NCBI GenBank assembly: GCA_001599595.1
Contig: BCHH01000007.1
Coordinates: 488,994-552,993 of the forward strand
From: Beverwykella pulmonaria
Lineage: Eukaryota > Ascomycota > Dothideomycetes > Pleosporales > Melanommataceae
Reading direction: 5' to 3'
DNA: 64,000 nucleotides
Notes under the pieces: model-generated
Told to the model about the DNA's origin: nothing
The model's input: the letters and a program-made list of their open reading frames with translations, nothing else
The model's database searches: none
Program-made: the position numbers and the translations under genes
Part shown: positions 11,903-22,164 of the stretch, piece after piece
Layout: each line of letters opens with the position of its first letter
Position numbering within the stretch: position 1 is the first letter of the stretch

Positions 11903-13304
11903 TCACATAGCTTTCGGATATGTGCGTTGAATCAACTCTCGAAAGTCCTGGTCCCACATATAGGGAATCTGGTCCTCCAAAACCGCCTCGTTCTGGCTGG
12001 CGCGCTCAGCGTGGAGTTCAACCTCTTTGAGAACTCTGATTATGTTCATGCCAATGATCTTCTCAATATCGGGCGTAGCGATTCCTTTTCGAAGCATTTC
12101 AGCCACGAGATGCGCGTAATTTGAAACGTCTTCTAAGCCCTGTGCTGCCTTGAACATACCATCATAGTCCGAGCCTATTCCTACGTGATCGTAACCTATC
12201 TTTCCACCAATGTACATTATGTGGTCGATAACATCGTGGATGTTGGCGCTGTCTTGTTCCTGGTTCACTAAACTTGGGACGAATGTGACCATTACAATGC
12301 CACGGTTCTCTTTGATTTTGTGAAGAGCTGCGTCGCTAACGTTCCGTTCGGTAGGCACGAGAGATGCACTGGGAAGAATCAGCAATCAATCGAGCTCCCC
12401 AACGCAATTCACATACGCGCAAGAATGTGTGTAAGCCACGGGGGCTGCAGAAAGGCGTAGAACGGCAAGCGCTGCATCATTACTCGCATGCGACAAGTCG
12501 ATCAGCCTGACAATTAGTCCGCGCTCAGGCAGGAAAGAGACCCAAAGACTTGCATGCCGAGCCTGTTCATTTCCTGAACCATGTCTTTCCCTCTGGCGGA
12601 AATTCCACCATGTCGCTTTTCAAGGGATGTCTTCGAGGAGTCAGTGACAACTAAGCGGAGCCAGAAGGCAATGCGTTGAGTGACAGACCGCGCTATCGGC
12701 GTGCATATTGGACTCGCTGTGGACCAGAGTAACATAGCGGACACCAAGTTTGTGGTACATGCGCAGGACACTGCTGCTGTCGGCGACTTGGTGAAGTCCC
12801 TCGACGCCAATGAGGCAGGCAAACTTACCGTTGTTGAAGATGCGCAGAACATCGTCTGCGCGATCAACAAGCTCCCAGGTGTCAGCATACAAGTTAACCA
12901 TGCGATGTATTAAGTCGATCTGTTGCAGCGTGTCCCGTACTGCCCTACAGTCAATGTCGGGGTGTTCAAGCTCACGAGTTCTGTTTCAGGTAGTGAGCGT
13001 CTAGATTCCGTATTGAGCTGTCAGACTCACCTAGGCATAAATGCGCTCATAAACGCACCACCTGATCGGCCTTGCTTGAGCCTCCGCATGTCGACATGGC
13101 CTACTAAGTTCACATCCGTGCGAAACCGGCTATCCAGACGATTTTGGTAGTAGGCGCGGATGAGGTGTGGCCAGTCATTGTGTCCATCTGCAACGTTCAC
13201 AATGCTGCGCGATTGAGAAAGAAAGAGAGCTCAGACTCACCTATCAGTGGTACTCTCTTCATGATGTGCAGGGCCTCTGCGAGAGTGCTGGTGATGTCGG
13301 GCAT
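11903..13304 (-). CDS. Membrane dipeptidase-like metallopeptidase (GliJ/SirJ-type)
   Basis: Peptidase M19 family. In ETP pathways GliJ/SirJ removes glycine from the Cys-Gly adducts. I read six exons: 13304-13241, 13187-13031, 12980 to about 12690, about 12650-12554, 12506-12417 and 12368-11903, about 390 residues. Zinc ligands: LIDGHNDWP (HxD) made by the exon 1/2 junction; LIGVEGLHQ (the bridging Glu); LIDLSHASN and PVAYTHSCA (two His); GIGSDYDGM (Asp). The fourth intron begins GC (ATGCAAGT) and ends AG, and that splice restores the family motif MNRLGMLIDLSH. The exon 3/exon 4 join is not resolved: the only visible donor (GTCTGT after HADSA) and the acceptor before GTCACTGAC leave the frame off by one, so either I have mis-placed it or there is a small lesion. 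The start is uncertain (Met at 13304 or 13349). Confidence 0.8.
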
Positions 13305-13976
13305 AGCTAACACAGCGCTCCAAGTCTGCAATACAACCACGGTTTTCATGTAGAGCCGGCACTTAGGAGTAATTGAAGCAATAAGATTCTTCTGGTCATT
13401 CGTGGGGAAGACACAGCTTTTGTTGGCTCGTACTGCCACTCGGCAGATATACGTGCATTTAGCTGCGGATACACCCCTCTTCTATGAATGAAGGAGTAAC
13501 GTCGCAGGGGCTACTGTGGCAATTGGTTCGTGCATAGAATGACTATGAAGTGTAATCTTTTATGTAAATTACATACAAATGATCATCAAATCAACATTCC
13601 TACCTTGATGCAGTCACTACTTTGTATGCCATTCATTGGCTTGGATAGCTGTCCAGCAGCGCTCTTTCATAGATGAGATATAATTCTTTTAGTCCTTAAT
13701 TAAACCCTTATCCTACTCTTTCTTGAGGTCTTGCCTCACCTCAGTATTAGTCTTTGGAAAGCGCTTTGATACCCTCCATTTTAGTGAATTGGCCGGCCAC
13801 CACACCTTCCTTATACCTGGCTCTATTTCAACAGCAGTAGTCGCCTTTAATCAGTAAATGGAGGCTGCATCCTCTATTAAAATAAGGACTCTATTTGAGT
13901 ACTGCTTGTAGAGCTCCTAGTACGCTAACACTAGAGTTAGGATATGCCTAACGTACCGTGGTGGAGTAAAGTAATG

Positions 13977-14199
13977 TGTGACGATACTATACATCGCCAG
14001 CTCCGGAAGGCCCTCAGGCAGGCCACGGGCCAGCCATGGGTCAGTCACGGGTCCTCCACATGATCCTGTGACTTCGATAGAATCACGTGACCGCGCGGGA
14101 GTATATAGTCTTCTCGACGTTCCTAAGTTATCATCAAGGATTCATCTCAATACAATCATACACCTACATTCAAGCTTCCTACTTACGAAAACCCTCGTA
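13977..14199 (+). repeat. 223-bp insertion (family R5) with TAATG duplication
   Basis: It begins TGTGACGATAC and ends ACCCTCGTA, with TAATG duplicated exactly at 13972-13976 and 14200-14204. Removing it rejoins the R4 repeat as GTAAAGTAATGATATAG. It carries ATCACGTGACC and AGTATATAGTC. No coding capacity. Confidence 0.7.
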
Positions 14200-14360
14200 T
14201 AATGATATAGAAATCAGGAGGGTCAAGAGCGACTCGCAACCATGCGATGTCCGAAGCAGCAATGCACTGAGACAGGAAGATCAAATATCTCGAGTGACGT
14301 TCACAAAGCAGATGAGATATGACAGCAGACTGTTGCAGTTTTGTTGTATCTATCTACCGA

Positions 14361-14494
14361 TGTAAGCTGGAGTGTGGAGGAAAGAGTTGTCAAGATGTGT
14401 ATTGTATGTGATGTATGTACAGCTGATATATATATATGACGGACTGATTAGTCAGTGGCATATCCACGTGACATTATGGTGTCCTCGGCTTACA
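14361..14494 (+). repeat. 134-bp solo-LTR-like element (family R3), ACCGA duplication
   Basis: Starts TGTAAGCTGG and ends CTCGGCTTACA (inverted TGTAAGC/GCTTACA). ACCGA is duplicated at 14356-14360 and 14495-14499. A nearly identical 133-bp copy with a different duplication (TACAA) lies at 40563-40695. It contains TCCACGTGACATTATGG. Confidence 0.85.
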
Positions 14495-15033
14495 ACCGAA
14501 GGAAATATATGTATGTGCTGAAAGATAGAAGAATGATCGTGGTCCCGCCCCTCTCGGGTCCTGTTCGTGTGTTCATTGTCGGTGGTTGAGGTGTCGGCTG
14601 CCAGATCATTGTTTGATTTTGCCGTTGAAACTACATGTCCCCTCGATGATGGGTGTTAAATAGGCGTATTTAGTATAGGTGGTCGACCTTTGGGCTTTGT
14701 AGGAGTTTCTTGTTCTTGAAGGCATCTAGAAACTGTTGGCTGAGGGACTCTAAGCTGGCTAGCAATTATAGCTTGTTTCCATCTAAGCTCTGATAGTGCA
14801 TGGATTTTGACGTGCTCCTTGTAAGTAAGTTGACAGTGAGGTCAGGGTGCTTTAGCATGACCGCAGATGACCACCCTAGATAAGTTACAAGCTTCACGTT
14901 ACTTCCACGCACGGGCCATGGTCCCTGCGACGCTACTCATTCATTCATGGGAGGGGGCTGTAATAATGCCCGGCACGGCTCGGACCGCTACCTAACCCGT
15001 GATTACTACTACTGTAAGGCTTGGCTACGTCGC

Positions 15034-15958
15034 TCAACTACGCGGCTTGCGTGCCACGACCACATGCGTGCGCCACGTATTCCCCACCGTCCTCAGTTCT
15101 TCTGCTAGAGCCTCCCTCAGCTCTGCCAGCTCCTCTGGCTTGGGAAAGCCGGGCATATCTAGGCCACAACCCGTCAGAAACGTGATACGGCAAATGAAAC
15201 AAGGAGCACCTACTGCTCAGGACAACTTGAGCGCCGTCGAGCAGTGCGAGAAGGACGCTGGTGGCGCGCTCGCTCTGGACCGCGTCGGCCTCAAGCGGCC
15301 CGCACTTGTTCACCACGATCGTTTCCTCGATGGCTTCTGCACCTACTACCTCAAGCCACTCGACGAGCTTCGGTCCCGGGCTAAGGTTGTGTCCCATCAT
15401 TTTCCACGCCCTGCCCATCAGGTCTCGGAAGCGCTCCATGGCACCATGCCCAGGGCCCTCCAGAATTGTCTCCATGTCACCGTCGTGAATCTGCAAGTAC
15501 CCGCCTTCCTTCACGCACGCGAAGAGCTTTGTAATTGCGTCAATGCTCTTGGCATCATCGCAGACAGGCAGAACGAAGCGTTGGTGAACAAGATCGAATG
15601 CATTGTGGTATTCGGCTGGCCACTCATCGAAAATATTGTGAACCACAAGCTGGAGATTGTTTGGCCTATCCTCTAGAAAATGTTCTGGGGCGATATCGAC
15701 CCCCAGAAGCCGCGCCTTTGGATTCACAGACCGTGCCAGGTCTGCCAGCCAGTATCCGTCAGCTGTGGCGGAGTCAAGAACGGCAAGCGTGGGCATCGAT
15801 AAGTCAACGGGGGCTAGGACGAGCTTGCCGCCCATATTCACCTTGATGAGCTCGTGCTGTATCCGCAAACGTTTGTATTCTCCATCATGTCTTGGGCCCT
15901 GGTATGTGTCTTCGTCTTCACTAACTTTGTATGGTTCCGAAACTGGTGTTTTGTCCAT
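15034..15958 (-). CDS. LaeA/TAM-like SAM methyltransferase A (ETP cluster)
   Basis: Class I SAM-dependent methyltransferase. Two exons, 15958-15214 and 15158-15034, with a 55-nt intron (GTAGGT...CTGAC...TAG). The splice replaces a nonsense-like extension with the tail MPGFPKPEELAELRE...VGNTWRTHVVVARKP, which matches the tail of methyltransferase B. 289 residues from the Met at 15958; 305 if the upstream Met at 16006 is used. SAM motif I is VLDSATADGYWLADLA, with Ala in place of the first Gly of GxGxG; motif II is LLGVDIAPEHF; then DLVHQRFVLPV and GGYLQIHDGD. In ETP clusters enzymes of this type methylate amide N, O or S. The target is unknown. It is convergent with nothing and lies 150 bp from the regulator's 3' end. 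Confidence 0.85.
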
Positions 15959-16110
15959 AGTGTTGAATTTGAGGTGGGGAACAGAGCATCTGAGCGAATC
16001 CTGCACCCTTTGAACCTAAGGTGTTGCAGCCGGTGTACAGCAGCTGTCGGACTTCCAGTCGCGATAAAGTCGCCGAGCTGTTCACATCGAAAATACGACC
16101 CGACAAACAT

Positions 16111-17485
16111 CTATGGCAAGCTGAACCCCGCCGTTGTTGTTTTCAAAGAGCTCACTAGACGCTCTACTTGAGACTGGGCATATTCTTTCTGGTGCTTCTC
16201 TCCTTGCAAACCATCGGCCTTTTCCTTTAATAGTGTGAGAGTACTTCGGACATTAGTCAATGCTCGCCCCGTTAACACAACCTTTACAAGCTCGCAGTCT
16301 TCTTCAGATGCGGCGAACTCCCCAAATTCACCATACTGTACTCGGAAACGCGTGGGACTTTCTGGAAGCTTCACGAGTGTATCTGCCCAGCGGACTACAG
16401 TTGTCATAACCATAGAAGCAAGGAGAATGGTTTGGGCATCGGTTGAACACGAGGGACACTGAAGTGCTAAAGACACACCGAGTAAAAGCCCAGGATAGCT
16501 GTGCAGATTCGTTTCGAGCCTCATTGGAGTCTCCCGTCTTTCGGTCGCGCGTCCTTCGCTGATGCAGTTCGCGAGCTGTTGCGTGCATCTACATGACTCT
16601 ACGAGGGGGCTAAGCGTTGGCGTTGGTAGCGTGTAGTTTCCCGAGAATGAATTCAACATAAGCGCGCTATCCATGGTCATAGGCGAAGGGGCCGATAGAT
16701 GACGAAGTTTAGGAGTAGGCCGTACACAAGAAGCTACAAGAGAATTAAATGCGTCTAAGCGATCTTCGGTTTGCTCGTCGATGTTGTGCCTTCCTTGCAC
16801 ACTGCCACTTGGCCTTTGGTCCGTTGCTGGTGTATTCGGAAACGGATCTAGCATCGCAAACGCCTATCATAGCGGACAGATGCCGTTAGCTCTCCGTACA
16901 GTCAAGCTGTGGCTGAAACTCGTCCTTACCGCAATATCTGTATTCGATGCCCCTTCCTCAATCTCGCTATCAAAGAGAGAGTTAAGTGAGTTCAGAGGAT
17001 CATTAAGTTGCACTTCGCGTGATTCTTCTAGGTTCATGGTTTCTTCTAGGTGCATGGATTCTTCGAGTTCTCCCAGCGCGCCAGGTGACGCGTGTGATGG
17101 GTCTTCGCGAGTGCTTGATTCGGAAGAGAGTCTATCTCGAGCCGATCCACCATTGCGGCTACGATCGAGGAGACTCTGAGCATAGCGAGCCTCCACACTG
17201 TCCACAGTAGAACACTCTACGAGTCCCTTCAATCTTTCTATGGTTTTCTTGTTCAAACTCCCTTTCGGCTTTCCCAAGTGAGCACGGTAGCTAAACCGAC
17301 AAGGCGCGTTACTAGTCCAATATTAGTGCTATGCCGTTTCGTCCAATCTACGAGGTCGATGTGTGAGCGTCTACTCACTCTCTCTGGCATTTGGCGCACG
17401 GTTCCTTTCCACCCAAGCATCGAATCTTAGACGCGTGGCATCTATCACAGGCTGATCTGAGTTTCCTAGTGCCTGGCTCAGACAT
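16111..17485 (-). CDS. Zn2Cys6 transcription factor, AflR/GliZ type
   Basis: Likely pathway-specific activator. Three exons, 17485-17379, 17311-16930 and 16863-16111, give 413 residues. The binuclear zinc cluster starts at about residue 12: ACDRCHASKIRC, then EPCAKCQRE, with the sixth Cys (APCRFSYRAHLG) contributed by exon 2. It is followed by the basic linker KPKGSLNKKTIERLKGL that is characteristic of AflR-type factors. Ser/Glu-rich middle (LEESMHLEETMNLEES, an imperfect internal repeat). The C-terminal half (SCRCTQQLANCIS, LLLGVSLALQCPSC, TILLASMVMTTVVRWAD) fits the AflR regulatory domain. Its place inside the cluster argues for local control, but I could not identify its binding sites. 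Confidence 0.88.
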
Positions 17486-17928
17486 TGCTTTGTCAGATGA
17501 AGCCAACGCTATGAAGTCACGATTCTTGAATACGACCTTGGCTGGAGGGTCTAGAAGTAACTTCTCTTAGCCATTGCGTGAGAGATTCTCGGAGAGGGCG
17601 GCAGTGGCGCCTGCACCGTGTTTAAGTGGATGGCTCGATGTCTTACCTCGCTTTTCCACTCAGTTCCATTCCTGCCCCTCTCCCCTCCGGGATTATCTTA
17701 ACGACTGCATGCATTTATTACGCCGCTGCACTCACACGGCGAGGACCTCCTATGGTGACACAAATATTTTTTTTTCTTGCGATTTGAATGATATTAAACG
17801 GTATGCGCTCATTGGTCAGCTGCCTGCAGGCAAATGCAGCTATGCACATATGTCCATGTCCATGCCCCGCAGCCCTCACCGAAGCCCCCGCCCGATTCAT
17901 CATACCGTTGCAGTTCGTATCTCGTGTC

Positions 17929-18851
17929 TCACGAGGGTCTTCGGCCCGTAACTACATGAAACCGCCATGTGTTCCCGGTGTTGACCATCTCTTCAACTAC
18001 CGCTACTTTCAAGTCTTTGAAGTCCTCTGGTGAATACCAGTAGTTGGGAATTTCTATCAAATTCAGCTCTCGAGCTTGGGGATCGGAATTCTTGGGAACT
18101 TACTGGAGCCAATCATAGCAAAATTGTCGATCATGGCACAAAGATTGGCAGTTGTGCTTTGCTGAGCCTCAGCCGTGCTTGCCATATGCCCCATCGGAAA
18201 TGAGAGGACTTCTTCTCGGATTTCAATTGCCCCCGCCTCCCGCATCCATCCCGCAAGCGACGGCCCAGGAGCGGGATTCATACTTGCTTCAGTGAAGCCT
18301 CGATGCATGTACTCCATCATCCTGGCCATGCCAGGGTGTGCCTCACCTCCGTCGTACCCTACCAGATTCGCATCGACCAACTGCATGAAGCCTCCTGCTT
18401 TAACTAGTCCAAAAAGGCGGCGAACTATCTCTGCATCCACTTGTGGCGAGAACATGGCGAGGCAGTACCGCTGATGCACCAGGTCGTAAGCTCCCTGGTC
18501 TTCCTGGGGCCAGTTATCAAGCACGGACTGGACCTTGAACGTGATAGAGGCTGGAAGGTCCTTCAGTTGCTCAAAATGCTTTGCATGAATGTCTGAGCCC
18601 ACGAACGCCGCATTCGGATACTGCTGTGCCACGTCGACCATCCATAGCCCATCACCCGTAGCAGAATCAAGGATGCGGATGGGATCCGTTTTGGACACCG
18701 GAACGCGTACCAGCTGGTTGTTCATGGCTTCTTTGTGTAACTGGTGTTGTATTCTCAATCGCTCGTACTCGTCCCTTTGCCGCGCTTCCATTCCCTCGTA
18801 GAGCGGTGAACGGATCGGGTCCGCTCGATCGTTCTCCAATGAAGATGCCAT
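17929..18851 (-). CDS. LaeA/TAM-like SAM methyltransferase B (paralogue of A)
   Basis: Two exons, 18851-18104 and 18026-17929, across a 77-nt intron give 281 residues; an upstream Met at 18911 would add 20. Motif I is ILDSATGDGLWMVDVA, motif II AFVGSDIHAKHF, then DLVHQRYCLAMF and GGFMQLVDAN. Exon 2 gives VVEEMVNTGNTWRFHVVTGRRP, parallel to the tail of methyltransferase A. Both begin with a RxDEYxRLRIQHxL block, so the two genes arose by duplication, but they are far from identical. The exact product methylated is unknown. Confidence 0.85.
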
Positions 18852-19130
18852 GGGTATGTTGCGAGAAATGATTAAATTCGTTGTTCGAGGTCCGAAGCTT
18901 GATTGAGGCACAGCTACCTGTGTCGCGGACTCCTTACATATGAACTAATGGCCTCCGTGGAACGTCACACAAAACTAGGGTGAGTCGGGGGGTTTTTCGT
19001 GCCGACCTTGGCCGCAGTGGTTGTCAAATCATCATTTGATTCTCCGAGCGAATAGTGCAAGATAAGAACGCTTCGGAAAATTCCCAGCAATGGTTCTGTA
19101 TTCACGTATGAACGACTCCCTTCGATTTCA

Positions 19131-20376
19131 ATGGCTCCATTTGTTGAATTCACCACCAGCCCGCAATGGACCCTGGTGATAGTCCCAAGCGTTGTTCTAG
19201 TTTTCTCCACTGTCACTGTGGCGCTACGATTCTACGCTCGAAAACTCCTGAAACAGAAACACGGAAGCGATGATTGGCTCACTCTTGCGAGCTTGGTATG
19301 TCTCCATATTCGAACAGAAGAATCTTTGCTTACCTTCAAGGTTTTTGCGTATGGCCTTCAAGTCGTTATCTGTATAAGTGTCGCGTATGGAGGTGTTGGC
19401 GTATCCGTAATGAAATTACATCCTGAGAATATGGCTGTCTATCTCAAGGTGAGAATACCGCATCTCGTAGTCTTGCACGGCGTCTCATTGTGCTAATATG
19501 AGCAGACGTTGATTGCGAGCGGCGCTATCTACGGCACTGCCGTCACGTGTGTTCAGCTATCTATTCTGTGTCTATACCTACGCTTGTTTCGAATTATCAG
19601 ATGGCACAACATCTGTTGCTACATTGTCATGGCTTTGTGTGTCGCGTGGTGGATAGCCTTCTTTGGAGGCACTATGGGCGACTGCGTCCCTCTCAAGAGG
19701 CTTTGGACCCCCAAATTACCTGGCAAATGCGTCGACCAGAACAAGGCGTGTGGATCCACCGGCATAGCGCATATCATCCTTGACTTGATCATTCTGATTC
19801 TGCCAATGCCGGTCATTTGGAATTTGAAAATCAGCAGCAACCGCAAACTGTTGATATCTGGAATATTCCTAATGGGTATCTTGTACGTTCAAGCCAAGTT
19901 GCGTTACCCAAGAAGCGAGACTAAATGCTTGCAGTGCCACAATATGTTCGATTTTGCGCATTAGCTGCATTGTCGGGCTGGTCAAGATAGACCACAACGA
20001 CTTTACCGCATCGGTCTGGATGAGCTTTCTGTTTGAAACACTTGAAGTAGCGACCGGTATCTTGTGTACATGCTGTCCTGCTCTCCCTGCAGTCTACACA
20101 AAGGCGGCATCCTCGCGCTTCGGTTCATACACCAAACGCCTATTTTCATCGCTACGATCCGGGTCTCACATCAGGAATTATGACAGTGAACCCTACCCAA
20201 GCAAGAAGGATGACTCCGGGGAGCTTCCTCGATATGTACACATGCACTCGATTGACGACCTAAAGCGTTCAAAGCGGAGCTGTGAGAGCCAGGTCGCAAT
20301 CGTTAATGTTGGGAATTCAAACTCCGATATTGCACTGCATCCGATGCCGCATCGTATCGTAGAAAGTCGCTTGTAG
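19131..20376 (+). CDS. Rhodopsin-domain integral membrane protein
   Basis: Fungal seven-helix membrane protein of the rhodopsin-domain family (PTH11/SAT5-like). Four exons, 19131-19295, 19341-19448, 19506-19882 and 19935-20376, give 363 residues. Membrane segments include LVIVPSVVLVFSTVTVAL, then the family motif FYARKLLKQKHGSDDWLTLAS, VVICISVAYGGVG, LIASGAIYGTAVTCVQLSILCLYLRLF, CCYIVMALCVAWWIAFF, ACGSTGIAHIILDLIILILPMPVIW and SILRISCIV. The Cys of KCVDQNKA is typical. The C-terminal 90 residues are soluble and Ser-rich. Members occur in some biosynthetic clusters with no defined catalytic role. It is not part of the core ETP set. Confidence 0.8.
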
Positions 20377-20690
20377 AATGTATATTTTGGATAATGAGAT
20401 CTCGACAGAATTTGAGAGCTTGGTATAATCTAGCAAGCAGCGTTATGTTTGCGTTTGAGATTAAGGTTTAATTTCTTTTCCGAGTAGATATCACCGACTC
20501 TAGAATAGACACCGAGGCCCAGCTTAGCCCAAAGTCAATGGACATTCAAATAGGATCGGTTAAGAATTACCTCCCGGCTGCATTTTTAGTTCTCGCTTGG
20601 TGACTTGTTTGAGTCGTTCGTGACCCAATAATAGTCGTCTCTGTCGACACTACGAAACGAAGTCTTGGTCCAAATCAAGAGATTAAAATC
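20377..20690. other. Intergenic, upstream of the GST gene
   Basis: 314 bp. No gene, repeat or recognised operator seen. Confidence 0.4.
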
Positions 20691-21527
20691 ATGACGCTTA
20701 ATCCACCTGACAACAATACTCTTGAAGTCGCTCACCCCGGCGATGTGGTTTTGTATGTAGTAAAGGGTATACAAACCATACTACCTTCAGAGAAAGCACT
20801 GACGCTACCTTTTCAGCCACACCAACTTCGGGCGCAAATGTTGTCAAGGTCCTCATCCTTCTCGAATTACTGCACGTCCACTACACCTGCGAAGTAGTTC
20901 CGTCCCCGTTAGATACAGAGTGGTTCTGGGACATCAACCCCTACAAGATGGTCCCGGCATTGAAAGTCCAGAATGACTTGTTGCAGACAAATGCGGCCGA
21001 GCAGATGCTCAGCGTATTCGAAAGTTCAGCCTGTTTGACGTTCCTAGTCGAGAGGTATGATATCGAAGGGCTGTACGGTGGCCGAACAATAGACGAGAGA
21101 GCGAAAGTGTCTAGTTGGCTGATGGCGTATACCTCAGGACTCGGGTAAGATAGGGCACACAAAACTTCATCTTCCCGCGTAGGCACTAAATCCATCTTAC
21201 AGGGCAACCGGAAAATGGTGGCTCACGATGAAACGCTATCACGGAGAATCTATCGGCTCTGCTCTCGATATCCTTGCATCCTCCATCAAAAAGGAATACT
21301 CAATATTGGATCAGAGGCTATCCCAACCGGATCAGCATTATGTAGCTCTTACTGATCGCCTTTCAATTGCGGATATTGCCTTTCTCCCGTTTGCGAACGC
21401 TCACATCGCAGCATCGGCAGATATTGATTTTTACGAGTATCCCTCCCTTAAAGAATGGAGTGAAAGGCTCATGAGCATACCCGAAATGTCTCGTTGTTTC
21501 CAAAATGTCAATAGATTGGGTCATTAA
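20691..21527 (+). CDS. Glutathione S-transferase (GliG-type)
   Basis: GST with thioredoxin-fold N-terminal and all-helical C-terminal domains. GliG adds glutathione to the acyl-imine form of the oxidised diketopiperazine, which brings in the sulfur. Three exons, 20691-20766, 20817-21144 and 21203-21527, give 242 residues. N-terminal domain: VLYVVKATPTSGANVVKVLI (spans the first junction), NPYKMVPALKV (the cis-Pro MVPAL), and LLQTNAAEQML replacing the usual ES-A-I-Y. C-terminal domain: VALTDRLSIADIAFLPF, with the N-capping S-x-x-D. The first intron uses GTATAC, 50 nt, with CTGAC before the acceptor. It lies between the membrane protein and the NRPS. Confidence 0.88.
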
Positions 21528-21816
21528 TTGTAAGCCTAGTGCACCACTACCAATCACGTGGATATGCCACAGGCCAACCAAGTCCTGCATATATATATAT
21601 ATATATGTCAGCCGTACAAAATACACGTCTTCAAAACATCCTTACCTACACCCTGATTACATGAATAGAGTGCATATCGACAACATCGTTCCACTAGAGT
21701 CAAAGAGTAATTACAGAGATAGTATATCAAATATTCAATTCCCCAAGATATGAAAATAGCTGTCACGATGAGAAGAGGCAGCAAATCGTCTGATGGGTAA
21801 AAGTGTGTATAAAAAG

Positions 21817-22011
21817 TGTTGGGAGTATATAGAACGTGATGATCACGTGGTAATGTCGTGATCACGTGGCGATCACATGAGACACTAGCGATGCTTGGCG
21901 GCAAAGGGATGATACAACCTCCTGAGCCCCACCTCACATAGACATATACACGAATCAATACCTTGTTTAGAACCCACCCATTGCTATTGCAATAGTCCTG
22001 TGAGACCAACA
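21817..22011 (+). repeat. Solo-LTR-like element, family R1, with AAAAG duplication
   Basis: 195-bp copy of the unit at 729-920 (TGTTGGGAG...GAGACCAACA), with AAAAG duplicated at 21812-21816 and 22012-22016. It sits between the convergent 3' ends of the GST and NRPS genes, 290 bp beyond the GST stop. An (AT)n run lies nearby at 21588-21606. Confidence 0.85.
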
Positions 22012-22164
22012 AAAAGAGTGCGAAAGCCATGTAGAGCTGACTGCTCGCACGACGACTATACACCCATGAAGGGGAGCTAGCTAGAATAGGAAGTACGGTA
22101 CCACATGCGACACATGGCAATTGCGCCTCTCATCAACAATTACACTCTAAAAAACAGACTAAGG

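Larger units (their letters stand above)
13957..14575 (+). repeat. Diverged R4 repeat carrying two nested insertions
   Basis: Starts at GTGGTGGAGTAAAG and resumes at 14205 with ATATAGAAATCAGGAGGGT, CGACTCGCAACCATGCGATG and AGCAATGCACTGAG, as in the R4 copies at 30648, 33996 and 46997. It is split by the insertion at 13977-14199 and again by 14361-14494; both leave 5-bp duplications. The 3' end is diverged and I cannot place it exactly. This interval and its flanks (13305-15033) hold no gene. Confidence 0.6.

Noticed and set aside
15038..15676. 225-codon plus-strand ORF at 14999-15676
   Set aside because: It is antisense to methyltransferase A, which has clear motifs and a matched splice.
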